From positions 62,001-126,000 of the forward strand of contig NZ_LDTB01000001.1 of assembly GCF_001476895.1 (NCBI RefSeq): DNA of 64,000 nt, in the 5' to 3' direction. Shown piece after piece: positions 53,391 to 64,000 of the stretch. This stretch comes from Sphingomonas endophytica. Its GTDB lineage: Bacteria > Pseudomonadota > Alphaproteobacteria > Sphingomonadales > Sphingomonadaceae. A model generated the notes under the pieces. It did not search any database, had not been told where the DNA came from, and saw only the letters and a list, made by a program, of their open reading frames with translations. Position numbers and translations under genes: made by a program. The number at the start of each line of letters is the position of its first letter. The first letter of the stretch is position 1.

Positions 53391-53467
53391 CGTCATTGCG
53401 AGCGTGGCGAAGCAGTCCAGTCACTGACCTAGACGCCCCGGATTGCTTCGCTGCGCTCGCAATGACG
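53391..53467. repeat. Dispersed palindromic repeat (copy 2)
   Basis: 28-bp arms with three mismatches: CGTCATTGCGAGCGTGGCGA at the left and TCGCTGCGCTCGCAATGACG at the right. It is the same family as 48292-48379 and lies between two convergent genes. Confidence 0.85.
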
Positions 53468-53475
53468 GGATGGTG

Positions 53476-54846
53476 TCAGGCCGCCAGCCATTCCGCCAGC
53501 GCGATGCGGGCGCGGTCGGTGTACATCTTCTTGCGGTCGGCCTTCTTGGTGCGGCCGGGGATCGGCGGGAAGAGCCCGAAGTTGACGTTCATCGGCTGAT
53601 AGCTGTCCGCCTCCGCGCCGCCGGTGATGTGCGACAGCAGCGCCCCCAGCGCCGTCTCGACCGGCGGCGGGGTCAGCGTCGCGCCACGCAGCTCCGCCGC
53701 CGCGAAACGCCCGGCGAGCAGCCCGATCGCCGCGCTCTCGATATAGCCCTCGCACCCGGTGATCTGCCCGGCGAAGCGGACGTTTGGGCGCGAACGGAGC
53801 CGCAACGTCGCGTCCAGCAGCTCCGGCGAGCGCAGGAAGGTGTTGCGGTGCAGGCCGCCCAGCCGTGCGAACTCGGCCTTCTCCAGCCCCGGAATGGTGC
53901 GGAAGATGCGCACCTGCTCGGCATGCTTCAGCTTGGTCTGGAAACCGACGATGTTCCAGAGCGTGCCGAGCGCATTATCCTGCCGCAACTGCACGCACGC
54001 ATAGGGCCAGCGTCCGGTGCGCGGATCGTCGAGACCGACGCCCTTCATCGGGCCGAAGCGCGGCGTGTCGATCCCACGTTCCGCCATCACCTCGATCGGC
54101 ATACAGCCCTCGAAATAGGGCACATTTTCCCACTCGCGATATTCGGTCTTCTCGCCCGCCAGGATCGCGTCGATGAAGGCGAGATACTGCTCCTTGTCGA
54201 GCGGGCAATTGATGTAGTCGGAGCCAACATCGGGTGAAGACAGCCCCCGGCTGTCTTCAGTCTGCCCGGGGGGCAGACGGCCCGCTGTTCCCTTGTTCCA
54301 GCGGCTCTGGAACCACGCCACGTCCATGTCGATCGAGTCGCGGTGGACGATCGGCGCGATGGCGTCGAAGAAGGCGAGCGAGTCGCGGCCGGTCTCGGCG
54401 GCGATGCTGTCCGACAGCGACGGCGCGGTCAGCGGGCCGGTCGCGACGATCGCGGGTGTGTCGGGCAGCGTGTCGACCCGCTCGCGCACGACGGTGATGT
54501 TGGGATGCGCGGCAATGGCGGCGGTGACGCTGGCCGAGAAGCCGTCGCGGTCGACCGCAAGTGCCGATCCGGCGGGGACGCGGTGCCGGTCGCCTTCGCG
54601 CAGGATCAGCGAGCCGAGCGCGCGCATCTCCTGATGGAGCAGGCCGACGGCGTTGCTTTCGGGATCGTCGCTGCGGAAGGAATTGGAGCAGACCAGCTCG
54701 GCGAGATCGTCGGTGTGGTGCGCGGGCGTGGTATCGCCCGAACCGCGCATCTCGGACAGGCGGACCTTGAACCCCGCCTCGGCGAGCTGCCACGCGGCTT
54801 CCGATCCGGCGAGGCCGCCGCCCACGATATGAATGTCATGCGTCAT
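53476..54846 (-). CDS. trmFO: Methylenetetrahydrofolate--tRNA-(uracil-5-)-methyltransferase TrmFO
   Basis: A 456-residue FAD enzyme forming ribothymidine at tRNA position 54 with methylene-THF. The N-terminal FAD site is [60 protein letters not shown] and [12 protein letters not shown] are family segments. Residues about 186-208 ([12 protein letters not shown] to [11 protein letters not shown]) look like an insertion relative to the usual NKG-(G)DYINCP transition, and are encoded by two perfect palindromes. Confidence 0.95.
   Translation of the reverse strand: MTHDIHIVGGGLAGSEAAWQLAEAGFKVRLSEMRGSGDTTPAHHTDDLAELVCSNSFRSDDPESNAVGLLHQEMRALGSLILREGDRHRVPAGSALAVDRDGFSASVTAAIAAHPNITVVRERVDTLPDTPAIVATGPLTAPSLSDSIAAETGRDSLAFFDAIAPIVHRDSIDMDVAWFQSRWNKGTAGRLPPGQTEDSRGLSSPDVGSDYINCPLDKEQYLAFIDAILAGEKTEYREWENVPYFEGCMPIEVMAERGIDTPRFGPMKGVGLDDPRTGRWPYACVQLRQDNALGTLWNIVGFQTKLKHAEQVRIFRTIPGLEKAEFARLGGLHRNTFLRSPELLDATLRLRSRPNVRFAGQITGCEGYIESAAIGLLAGRFAAAELRGATLTPPPVETALGALLSHITGGAEADSYQPMNVNFGLFPPIPGRTKKADRKKMYTDRARIALAEWLAA
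54235..54278. repeat. Two adjacent palindromes inside trmFO
   Basis: TGAAGACAGCC (54235-54245) and GGCTGTCTTCA (54249-54259) form a perfect 11-bp inverted repeat. GTCTGCCC (54260-54267) and GGGCAGAC (54271-54278) form a perfect 8-bp one directly beside it. The reading frame stays open through both. Confidence 0.8.
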
Positions 54847-54905
54847 GCCGCGCGGATAGCGGCTGCGGCTTGTCTTGTCAGGTGGGCGTGGCCACCTCGT
54901 CGGCC

Positions 54906-55349
54906 ATGACGATCTATACCATCGGATATGAGGGCGCGACCATGGCCGGGTTCGTCGCGACCTTGCAGGAAGCGGGCGTGCGGCGGGTGATCGACGTGCG
55001 CGCGCTGCCGCTGTCGCGGCGGCCGGGGTTTTCGAAGTCGCCGCTGGCGGCGTCGCTGGCCGAAGCGGGGATCGGCTACGTCCACCTCAAGGCGCTGGGG
55101 ACGCCCAAGCGCGGGCGGGATGCGGCGAAGAAGGGCGACGTCGCGACGCTGACCGAGGTGTATGACGGGCAGCTGGAACTGCCCGAGGCGCAGGGACAGG
55201 CGGCGCAGATGCTGGCGCTGGCGGATGAGATGCCGAGTGCGCTGCTGTGTTATGAGCGGGAGCCGTGCCATTGCCACCGGACGCTGTTGTTGCGCGCGGT
55301 GGGGGATGGGCGCGAGGTGGTGGATTTGTTCGTGCCGTTCGCGGGGTGA
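54906..55349 (+). CDS. DUF488 family protein
   Basis: A 147-residue protein with [43 protein letters not shown] at the start and the cysteine/histidine segment [16 protein letters not shown] near the end, as in DUF488 proteins. No function is established. The ATG lies 59 bp from the divergent trmFO start. Confidence 0.88.
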   Translation: MTIYTIGYEGATMAGFVATLQEAGVRRVIDVRALPLSRRPGFSKSPLAASLAEAGIGYVHLKALGTPKRGRDAAKKGDVATLTEVYDGQLELPEAQGQAAQMLALADEMPSALLCYEREPCHCHRTLLLRAVGDGREVVDLFVPFAG

Positions 55350-55370
55350 GGGGGCGGTACTACGGGTGAG

Positions 55371-55396
55371 CCGTCGCCCCTGCGGAGGCAGGGGCC
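55371..55396. repeat. Repeat family A, left copy
   Basis: CCGTCGCCCCTGCGGAGGCAGGGGCC, itself near-palindromic; an inverted copy matching 25 of 26 bases lies at 55480-55505. Confidence 0.85.
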
Positions 55397-55479
55397 TATC
55401 TCTGTCGATTTTGGGCGAAGTGGCGGTTACCGACGACGACGCTTATGTGTCCACGTCAGGTCAGGACGACGCAGACATG

Positions 55480-55505
55480 GGCCCCTGCCTTCGCAGGGGC
55501 GACGG
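55480..55505. repeat. Repeat family A, inverted right copy
   Basis: The reverse complement of the sequence at 55371-55396 with one difference. Together they bracket 83 bp of unannotated DNA (55397-55479) in which I see nothing. Confidence 0.85.
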
Positions 55506-55518
55506 TGGCCCAAGTATT

Positions 55519-55596
55519 GTCATCCCAGCGAAAGCTGGGATCTCGTTGTTATGAAGCGCTCCGATCGCCAGAGACCCCAGCTTCCGCTGGGGTGAC
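55519..55596. repeat. Repeat family B, inverted pair
   Basis: GTCATCCCAGCGAAAGCTGGGATCTC (55519-55544) and, inverted, GAGACCCCAGCTTCCGCTGGGGTGAC (55571-55596). Each unit is also a small hairpin. It looks like another dispersed intergenic element. Confidence 0.85.
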
Positions 55597-55636
55597 GATT
55601 GTGGCGGGTCGAAAATTCGACGGTTGCGGGTGCGCC

Positions 55637-55986
55637 TCAGCCCGCGACCGGCAGCTTGACCTTACCGTCGTCGTCGCGCTGCAAGGGGCCATAGGCGACG
55701 ACCGTCTCCAGCAGCATCTCGTCGTACAGATGCGGGAAGAGTTGCCCGCCGCGCGACTCCTCCCACTTCACCTTGTCGCCATGCGCGGCCAGATCGACCG
55801 CCGCGACATGCAGATCGCTCTGCCCGGCGAAATGCTTGTCGACCGTCTCGGTCAGTTGCACCGCCGTGGACAGATGGATGTAGCCATCCGCCACGTCGAT
55901 CGCAGCGCCGCCGAACCGCCCGTCCTGCTCCAGCGCCGCCATCTGCTCGGCGGTCAGCACCTTATAGGCGGTCAGCGGCGTGTCGG

Positions 55987-55990
<4 letters not shown>
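55637..55990 (-). CDS. DUF952 domain protein
   Basis: A 117-residue protein with AYKVLTAEQMAALEQDGRFGGAAIDVADGYIHLSTAVQL and GGQLFPHLYDEMLLETVV, the DUF952 pattern. The fold resembles ADP-ribosyltransferase-related folds but no activity is established. It overlaps the gyrA stop by 4 nt, so it is translationally coupled to gyrA. Confidence 0.88.
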
Positions 55991-58758
<2,768 letters not shown>

Positions 58759-58763
58759 CGTTG

Positions 58764-58836
58764 GATTCTTTCTGTTGTACGGATTCGTTTCAGATGTGTG
58801 TCTAGGCCGCGTGGGCGGCAAAGTCACGCATGTGAC
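58764..58836 (-). promoter_or_regulatory. gyrA leader with two GATTC sites and a palindrome
   Basis: GATTC sites at 58764-58768 and 58782-58786, and the palindrome GTCACGCATGTGAC at 58823-58836. Methylation-linked or protein-mediated control of gyrA is possible but unproven. Confidence 0.35.
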
Positions 58837-58839
58837 GGC

Positions 58840-59496
58840 TCAGGGCGCGATCTCCGCGCCGTCCCAGGCGAACAGCCTGCCGCTGTCGGTTGGCTTCAGT
58901 CCGTCGAGCACATCGAGCAACTGCACGGCGGCGCGCCCCGGCTGGAACAGGTCGCGGCCGCTCTGCTGGAACGGCTTCGACAGCTTCGTGTCGACCGTGC
59001 CGGGGTGGAGCGCGACGACGATGCCGCGATCGTTGCGGCGCTTGTCCTCGACCGCCAGCGTGCGGATCAACTGGTTCAGCGCGGCCTTGCTGGCGCGATA
59101 GCCGTACCAGCCGCCGAGCCGGTTGTCGGAGATGCTGCCGACCCGCGCCGACAGCGCCGCGAACACCGAGCGGCCGGTGCGCGGCAGGATCGGCAGGAAA
59201 TGCTTGGCGACCAGCGCCGGGCCGATCGCGTTGATCGCATATTGCCGTGCCAGCCAGACCGGATCCAGGTCGCGCAGCGCCTTTTCCGGGCCGTGTTCGG
59301 CATCGTGGAGCAGCCCGGTCGCGACCACGACCGTCTCCGCCGTCGCGACCTTTGCCGCCGTCGTCGCGATGGTGGCTTCGTCGGTCAGGTCGAGCTCGGC
59401 GCGGGTGAGCGCGACGACGTCATTCCCTTCCTCCGCCAGCGCCTCGACCAGTGCTGCGCCGATCCCGCCGCGCGCGCCAATGACGACCGCGCGCAT
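58840..59496 (-). CDS. Short-chain dehydrogenase/reductase (CsgA-like subgroup)
   Basis: A 218-residue SDR. The cofactor motif is VVIGARGGIGAALVEAL, with LTRAELDLTDEATI, NAIGPALVAKHF and the catalytic YGYRASKAALNQL. The ending ALHPGTVDTKLSKPFQ is usual for this cytosolic subgroup. The substrate is unknown. Its ATG overlaps the yaaA stop by 1 nt (TGATG), and it precedes gyrA by 81 bp. Confidence 0.9.
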   Translation of the reverse strand: MRAVVIGARGGIGAALVEALAEEGNDVVALTRAELDLTDEATIATTAAKVATAETVVVATGLLHDAEHGPEKALRDLDPVWLARQYAINAIGPALVAKHFLPILPRTGRSVFAALSARVGSISDNRLGGWYGYRASKAALNQLIRTLAVEDKRRNDRGIVVALHPGTVDTKLSKPFQQSGRDLFQPGRAAVQLLDVLDGLKPTDSGRLFAWDGAEIAP

Positions 59497-60242
59497 CAGG
59501 CGACGCGCCGGAAGGACCAGCGCGCGTCGTCGCTGGCGTCGGCATCGAAGCGGTAACCGGCGGTGTCGAACGCTTTCATGCCCTCAAGCTCGGCGATGTG
59601 ATGCTCGACCAGATAGCGCGCCATCATGCCGCGCGCCTTCTTCGCGTGGAAGCTGACGAAGCGGCCGTCGGCCTCGCGGAAGTCGACCGCGACGACGCGC
59701 ACGGCACCGGGCAGCTTGCCCGACACCGCGTCCCAATATTCGTTGCTGGCGAGGTTCAGCACCACGCCCGATCCCTCCGCGCTTACATCCTCCGCCAGCG
59801 CGTCGGCGATGCGCGTACCCCACCAGTCGGTCAGCCGGTCACGTCGCGGTGCCCAGCGCGTGCCCATCTCCAGCCGGTAGGGGCGCATGCCGTCGAGCGG
59901 TCGGAGCAGGCCGTACAGGCCGGACAGCAGGCGCAGGTGATCCTGCGCGAACCGCACCGCCGGTTCGTCGAGCGTCGCGGCATCCAGTCCGCTGTAGACG
60001 TCGCCGGCAAAGGTGTAGAGCGCCGGGCGTTCCTCCGCCGTGTCGAAATCGCGAAAGCGATCGGCGTTGAGCTTCGCCAGCGCGGGCGAAATCTTCATCA
60101 GCTCCGACAGCCGCTTTTGCGACAGGTGCGACGCGGCCTTCGCCAGCGTGGCGGCTTCGGCGGCGAAGCGCGCGGGCGTGGGCGGGAAGGGCGGCGGCGT
60201 GTCGAGGTCCAGCGTCTTGGCCGGGGAGAGAACGGCGATCAT
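59496..60242 (-). CDS. yaaA: Peroxide-stress protein YaaA
   Basis: A 248-residue protein. The start is MIAVLSPAKTLDLDTPPPFPPT, with GLYGLLRPLDGMRPYRLEMG, LNLASNEYWDAV and FVSFHAKKARGMMARYL as family segments. E. coli YaaA binds DNA and limits damage under hydrogen peroxide. ATG 60242 is chosen over an upstream in-frame start with no homology. A GTTC-N7-GTTC motif lies 43 bp upstream. Confidence 0.93.
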   Translation of the reverse strand: MIAVLSPAKTLDLDTPPPFPPTPARFAAEAATLAKAASHLSQKRLSELMKISPALAKLNADRFRDFDTAEERPALYTFAGDVYSGLDAATLDEPAVRFAQDHLRLLSGLYGLLRPLDGMRPYRLEMGTRWAPRRDRLTDWWGTRIADALAEDVSAEGSGVVLNLASNEYWDAVSGKLPGAVRVVAVDFREADGRFVSFHAKKARGMMARYLVEHHIAELEGMKAFDTAGYRFDADASDDARWSFRRVA

Positions 60243-60285
60243 GCGCGCGTCCGTACCGGGGCGGCGGCTCAGGTTCAATCAAGGC

Positions 60286-60300
60286 GTTCAATCAGGGTTC
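60286..60300 (-). promoter_or_regulatory. Third GTTC-N7-GTTC motif, before yaaA
   Basis: GTTC AATCAGG GTTC, read as GAAC-N7-GAAC on the yaaA strand, 43 bp before its ATG. It may be a LexA box, but about one such match is expected by chance in this window, so it is less sure than those before radA and uvrD. Confidence 0.35.
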
Positions 60301-60403
60301 ACCGGCAGTAACGCAATGACACCTCTGTTTCCTTGAACAGCCGTGCCGCTGGCACTAGAGCCAACGCCGAGCGTTAGCCCGCGAAATCTGGAGAGACGTG
60401 TCG

Positions 60404-61669
60404 ATGAAGACTCTTTCGAACGCCGTGATGGCCGTACTTCTTGCCGGAGGCGCGACGGTCGCGCTGACGCAGCCCGCCGTGGCGGCGAAGAAGGAAGAGC
60501 AGAAGGGCGATCAGCTCAAGCTGAGCAATGAGGTACGTGGTCCCGCCGCGCAGGCGCAGACCGCGCTGGCCGCCAAGGATGTCGCGACCGCGACCCCGCT
60601 GGTCGCCGCCGTCGAGGCCGCCGCGAAGACCGACGACGAAAAGTATATCGCCGCCGCGCTGCGCCTGAACCTGGAGGTGATCCGCCCCGAGGGCGCGAAC
60701 AACGCCGCCCTGGTCGCGCCGCTCGACGCGCTGATCGCCAGCCCGCGCACCCCGCAGGCCGACAAGGCGCGCTACACCTATCAGCGCGGCGTGATCGCGG
60801 CAAACGCCAAGGATCCGGCCGGGGCGATGCGCTTCTTCGAACAGGCGCAGCAGCTGGGCTATGCCGATCCCAACCTGCCGCTCCAGCTGGTCAAGCTGAA
60901 GATGGACTCGGGTGACATCGCGGGCGGCTCGGCCGCGCTGGCCAAGCTGGTCGATGCGCAGATGGCCGCCGGGCAGAAGCCGTCGGAGGATATCTTCCGC
61001 TACGCGATCGCGCGCAACAACAGCGCGAAGAACACCGCCGAGGCACGGGCGTGGATGCGCCGCTACCTGACCGCCTATCCGACCGCGAAGAACTGGCGCG
61101 ACATGCTGGTGTTCTGGGGCATCCAGCCGCAGTCGATGGTGCCGCTGGACAAGGCGCAGAAGGTCGATCTGTATCGTCTGCTGCGCGCCGGCAAGGCGCT
61201 GGCCGATCAGTATGACTATGAAATCTATGCGCAGTGGACCTTCGATCAGGGCCTGCCGTGGGAATCGAAGGCGGTTCTGACCGAGGGCAAGGCGGCGGGC
61301 AAGATCCCGGCGAACAGCCCGGATGCGGGCAGCCTGCTGGCGGCGGCCAACAAGTCGATCTCCAACGAAGGATCGATGGCATCGGTCGAGGCGCGCGCGC
61401 TGAAGGCGGCGGACGGCAAGCTGGCCGCCAGCACCGCCGACGCCTATCTGGGCTCGGGAGAGTATGCCAAGGCGATCACGCTGTATCGCGCCGCGCTGGA
61501 AAAGGGCGGGGTGGATGCCAACACCGTCAATACCCGCCTGGGCATCGCGCTCTACAATTCGGGCGACAAGGCCGCCGCGAAGACCGCGTTCCAGGCGGTA
61601 ACCGGCTCGCCGCGCGCCGACATCGCGGGCTGGTGGATCGATCTCATCGACCATCCGCCGGTGGGCTGA
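60404..61669 (+). CDS. Secreted TPR-like repeat protein
   Basis: A 421-residue protein with a signal peptide (LSNAVMAVLLAGGATVALTQPAVA) and an alpha-helical body rich in TPR/SEL1-like segments: ARYTYQRGVIAANAKDPAGAMRFFEQAQQLGYAD, ARAWMRRYLTAYP and YLGSGEYAKAITLYRAALEKGGVD. It probably binds partners in the periplasm; the function is unknown. GGAGAG lies 8 nt before ATG 60404. Confidence 0.82.
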   Translation: MKTLSNAVMAVLLAGGATVALTQPAVAAKKEEQKGDQLKLSNEVRGPAAQAQTALAAKDVATATPLVAAVEAAAKTDDEKYIAAALRLNLEVIRPEGANNAALVAPLDALIASPRTPQADKARYTYQRGVIAANAKDPAGAMRFFEQAQQLGYADPNLPLQLVKLKMDSGDIAGGSAALAKLVDAQMAAGQKPSEDIFRYAIARNNSAKNTAEARAWMRRYLTAYPTAKNWRDMLVFWGIQPQSMVPLDKAQKVDLYRLLRAGKALADQYDYEIYAQWTFDQGLPWESKAVLTEGKAAGKIPANSPDAGSLLAAANKSISNEGSMASVEARALKAADGKLAASTADAYLGSGEYAKAITLYRAALEKGGVDANTVNTRLGIALYNSGDKAAAKTAFQAVTGSPRADIAGWWIDLIDHPPVG

Positions 61670-61692
61670 CCGGCTATCGCTTGGAGAGACGG

Positions 61693-61722
61693 AAAGGGCG
61701 CCCCGGCTGGGCGCCCTTTTTT
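61693..61722 (+). terminator. Intrinsic terminator after the TPR-like gene
   Basis: A perfect 8-bp stem GGGCGCCC/GGGCGCCC around CGGCT, extended by AAA-TTT pairing, and six T. It lies between convergent genes and is the best terminator in the window. Confidence 0.92.
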
Positions 61723-61729
61723 ATGTCGG

Positions 61730-62191
61730 TCAGTTGATCGGGACGCCGGTCTGCGCCTTGAACGTGCGAATCGTCAGCGACGACTTCACGCTGGTGACGT
61801 TCGGGGCCGAGGTCAGTTTGGTCGTCAGAATACGCTGGAAGCTTTCCAGATCGGCGGCGACGATCTTCAGGATGAAGTCGATCTCCCCGTTCAGCATATG
61901 GCATTCGCGCACCTCGGGGATCGCGGCGACATGTGCCTCGAACGCCGCGAGATCGGCCTCCGCCTGGCTGCGCAGGCTGACCATCGCGAAGACGGTGATC
62001 GGAAAGCCCAGCTTGGCGGCGTCGCATTCGGCGTGATAGCCGCGGATCACGCCCGCCTGTTCCAGCGCCCGCACGCGGCGGAGACACGGCGGCGCGGTCA
62101 GCCCGACGCGCTCCGCTAGATCGACATTGGTCATTCGACCGTCTTCCTGCAACAGCGCCAGGATTTCGCGGTCGATCCGATCCAGGGTCAT
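61730..62191 (-). CDS. Lrp/AsnC-family transcriptional regulator
   Basis: A 153-residue regulator. The helix-turn-helix is LDRIDREILALLQEDGRMTNVDLAERVGLTAPPCLRRVRALEQAGVI, and the RAM domain shows CHMLNGEIDFILKIVAADLESFQRIL. It resembles the general Lrp rather than the phhA-linked one. Targets are unknown; a palindrome in its leader suggests autoregulation. It converges on the TPR-like gene. Confidence 0.93.
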   Translation of the reverse strand: MTLDRIDREILALLQEDGRMTNVDLAERVGLTAPPCLRRVRALEQAGVIRGYHAECDAAKLGFPITVFAMVSLRSQAEADLAAFEAHVAAIPEVRECHMLNGEIDFILKIVAADLESFQRILTTKLTSAPNVTSVKSSLTIRTFKAQTGVPIN

Positions 62192-62207
62192 GACACCTCA
62201 CATTTTC

Positions 62208-62229
62208 CGCGATCGCGTATCTTCGCGAT
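62208..62229 (-). promoter_or_regulatory. Palindromes in the Lrp-type gene leader
   Basis: CGCGATCGCG (62208-62217) overlaps ATCGCG-N6-CGCGAT (62212-62229), 16 nt before the start codon. It could be an operator of this regulator. The 62230-62388 gap shows nothing further. Confidence 0.35.
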
Positions 62230-62388
62230 AGCTTCCTGCGGAGGGGCTATAGGAAAGTTGCGCTGAAACGCAATTGTTTAAAGCTGCTTCATTACGGGAT
62301 GATGCCCCGAACTGGACGATATACCCGCCGCAGCGACGCTTCTAAGAGGGATCGGGGTGGCGGTCGCCATGGTTCGGGAGCTTTTGAC

Positions 62389-63996
62389 GTGCGGTTCGAC
62401 GACAGCCTGAAGACGGTTCTGGCGGCCGAAGCGACCACCGCACTCGGCGCACGCGCCGCATTTCGCCAGCTCGTCGATCTGATCGGCCGGGGGCGGGCGC
62501 CCGCCGATCCGCCGCTGATCGGGCGGCTGGCACTGTTGCGCGGGCGGGTGCCGGACGGTGTGCGCGTGACGTGCGCGCGATCGCTGGCGTTGATGGATCC
62601 GCCGGTGGCGCTGGTCGCCTTCTTCGCCGACGATACGCCCGATGTCGCCGCCGCGGCGTTGCGCGCCGCGCGCCTGCGCGGTGCGGATTGGGAAACGCTG
62701 TTGCCGCGGTTGCAGCCGCATGGCCGCGCGATACTGCGCCAGCGGCACGACCTTCCACCGTCGATCGAGCGCGCGCTGGCCAGCTTCGGCGGCAACGACC
62801 TGCTGCTCGGCTACCAGCCGCCCGTGGCGGTCGCGCCGGATATATCTCGTGCCGGGGCGGCGGAAAGGTTCGAGATCGCCGACCTCGTGCGCCGGATCGA
62901 AGGACATCAGCACGACCGCGCGGTCGCGGCAAACACGCCGGTCGCGCCACTGACCGCCTTCGAGTTCGAGGCCGATGCGGCGGGTGTCATCCGCTGGATC
63001 GACGCTACGCCGCGCGGCGCGGTTATCGGCCTGTCGCTCGACCATCGCGGGATCGGCTGGGGCGCGGCCGGGGCGGCGGTCGACGGTATAGCGGCTGGCG
63101 CCTTTCGCAAGCGGGCGCCCTTCTCCGGCGCACGGCTGGTGGTGCCGGGCGAATCGGCGATCGGCGGCGACTGGCGCATCGCGGGCGTGCCGATGTTCGA
63201 TCACGCGACCGGCGCCTTTACGGGAATGCGCGGTCGGGCGCGTCGCCCGCGCGCCGAGGAGGACGCGGTTCGTTCCGCCGGGCGCGACCGCGCGATCGGT
63301 GCCGAGGGGCTGCGGCGGCTGGTCCATGAACTGCGCACTCCGACGAACGCGATCGCGGGCTTCTCCGAGCTGATCGAGCAGGGGCTGCTCGGCCCGGTCG
63401 CGGCCGAGTATCGCGATCGGGCCGCGCATATCCGCCGGCAGGTGACGGGATTGATCGGCGCGATCGAGGATCTCGACCTGGCGGCGCGGATCGAGGGCGG
63501 CGCGCTGCACCAGCGCGACGGCAGCGTGGCGGCCAGCGAGCTCCTGTCACGGGTCGGCGACGATCTGGCGCCGTTGGCGGCGATGCGCGGCGCGCAACTG
63601 GTATTGCCGGGCGAGCGCGAGGGAGCGTGGGCGCTCGATCCCCATAATGCGGAGCGGCTGGTGTCGCGGCTGCTGGCGACGATGCTGTCGGCGGCACGCC
63701 CCGGCGAGCGGCTGGCGACCGGGCTGATCGCGGGGGTGGGGACACTGGCGTTGACGGTCAGCCCGCCGGCCGCGTTCGCCGAGCGCGACGAGGCGACGCT
63801 GCTGGCGCTCGACGACGAGGAAGCGACCGTCAGCGATGGCGCGCCGTTGCTGGGCGTGGGCTTCGCCTTGCGACTGGTGCGCAACCTGGCGGCGGAGGTC
63901 GGCGGGCGCTTCGCCATGTCGCCGGAACTGTTCACGCTGCTGCTGCCGGCGGTCGAGGGCGACGAAACGGATCGCGCAACGACGACGGCGCCCTGA
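62389..63996 (+). CDS. Sensor histidine kinase-like protein with degenerate ATPase domain
   Basis: A 535-residue cytoplasmic protein. The N-terminal 180 residues are a helical, HEAT-like region without recognised domain. A PAS-like stretch follows (about 185-285). The HisKA domain has LVHELRTPTNAIAGFSELI (His313). The ATPase part shows DPHNAERLVSRLLATMLSAARP where the N-box asparagines should be, no DxGxG box, and a normal G2-like LLGVGFALRLVRNLAAEVGG. No membrane helix is visible. GGGAG lies 8 nt before GTG 62389. Kinase activity is doubtful; a phosphotransfer role is possible. Confidence 0.8.
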   Translation: MRFDDSLKTVLAAEATTALGARAAFRQLVDLIGRGRAPADPPLIGRLALLRGRVPDGVRVTCARSLALMDPPVALVAFFADDTPDVAAAALRAARLRGADWETLLPRLQPHGRAILRQRHDLPPSIERALASFGGNDLLLGYQPPVAVAPDISRAGAAERFEIADLVRRIEGHQHDRAVAANTPVAPLTAFEFEADAAGVIRWIDATPRGAVIGLSLDHRGIGWGAAGAAVDGIAAGAFRKRAPFSGARLVVPGESAIGGDWRIAGVPMFDHATGAFTGMRGRARRPRAEEDAVRSAGRDRAIGAEGLRRLVHELRTPTNAIAGFSELIEQGLLGPVAAEYRDRAAHIRRQVTGLIGAIEDLDLAARIEGGALHQRDGSVAASELLSRVGDDLAPLAAMRGAQLVLPGEREGAWALDPHNAERLVSRLLATMLSAARPGERLATGLIAGVGTLALTVSPPAAFAERDEATLLALDDEEATVSDGAPLLGVGFALRLVRNLAAEVGGRFAMSPELFTLLLPAVEGDETDRATTTAP

Positions 63997-64000
63997 CGCA

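Noticed and set aside
55350-55636. CRISPR array
   Set aside because: There are repeats, but as two inverted pairs of different families, not regularly spaced direct repeats, and there are no cas genes.
60273-60294. Direct repeats of GTTCAATCA as a separate operator
   Set aside because: The two copies are 13 bp apart, but the second also belongs to the GTTC-N7-GTTC motif; without conservation data I cannot call a distinct site.

Overview
The window reads as chromosomal DNA of a sphingomonad, probably Sphingomonas (Alphaproteobacteria). The evidence is high GC with strong GC3 codon use, gene orders typical of alphaproteobacteria (ubiB-ubiE / mutM-rpsT-dnaA, rpmH-rnpA-yidD-yidC-engB, secB / tim44-mltA-smr, pyrF-trpF-trpB-trpA-accD-folC), a PEP-CTERM protein of the VPEPATWAMM type, an UrcA-family protein, and several small proteins of sphingomonad character. 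It is dense housekeeping DNA: about 60 protein genes, few gaps above 150 bp, and no rRNA, tRNA, CRISPR array, prophage or insertion sequence that I could see.

Layout. 1-4.8 kb: ubiquinone genes ubiE-ubiB (minus), then mutM, rpsT and dnaA (plus) and a PspC-domain protein. 4.9-8.0 kb: minus-strand operon secB-murJ-trpS. 8.2-12.9 kb: Tim44-like protein, lipoprotein lytic transglycosylase mltA and an Smr-domain protein (plus), then dapE, a cupin and a GST. 13.2-16.7 kb: minus-strand rpmH-rnpA-yidD-yidC-engB ribosome and membrane-insertion cluster. 16.8-25.4 kb: ComM/YifB-like ATPase, dicarboxylate symporter, Tat-exported M24 peptidase, PEP-CTERM protein, alaS, and a secreted repeat protein. 25.6-32.6 kb: radA, cvpA, IscU-like protein, a Kef-type antiporter, DUF423 protein, prolyl oligopeptidase and a WYL-like protein. 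32.7-38 kb: pit phosphate transporter, UrcA protein, uvrD and a decayed gene. 38-43.3 kb: MHS transporter, rluB-rsmD, an orphan receiver domain, an AmpG-like permease and a hypothetical protein. 43.3-49.4 kb: lapA-pyrF-trpF-trpB-trpA-accD-folC. 49.4-53.4 kb: tyrosine catabolism (phhA, hppD, hmgA) with a divergent Lrp-type regulator. 53.5-60.2 kb: trmFO, DUF488, DUF952, gyrA, an SDR and yaaA. 60.4-64 kb: a secreted TPR-like protein, a second Lrp-type regulator, and a histidine kinase with a degenerate ATPase domain.

The genes are tightly packed and many operon junctions overlap by ATGA, GTGA, TGATG or TTTGA, which suggests translational coupling. I found no obvious new multi-gene system. The best signals are regulatory or structural: two LexA-type boxes (GTTC-N7-GTTC) immediately before radA and uvrD, plus a third candidate before yaaA; a near-consensus Pho box before pit; a cluster of five GANTC (CcrM) sites before dnaA; a pair of palindromes lying inside the trmFO reading frame; a multiply frameshifted DUF5872-type gene; and two families of palindromic intergenic repeats.
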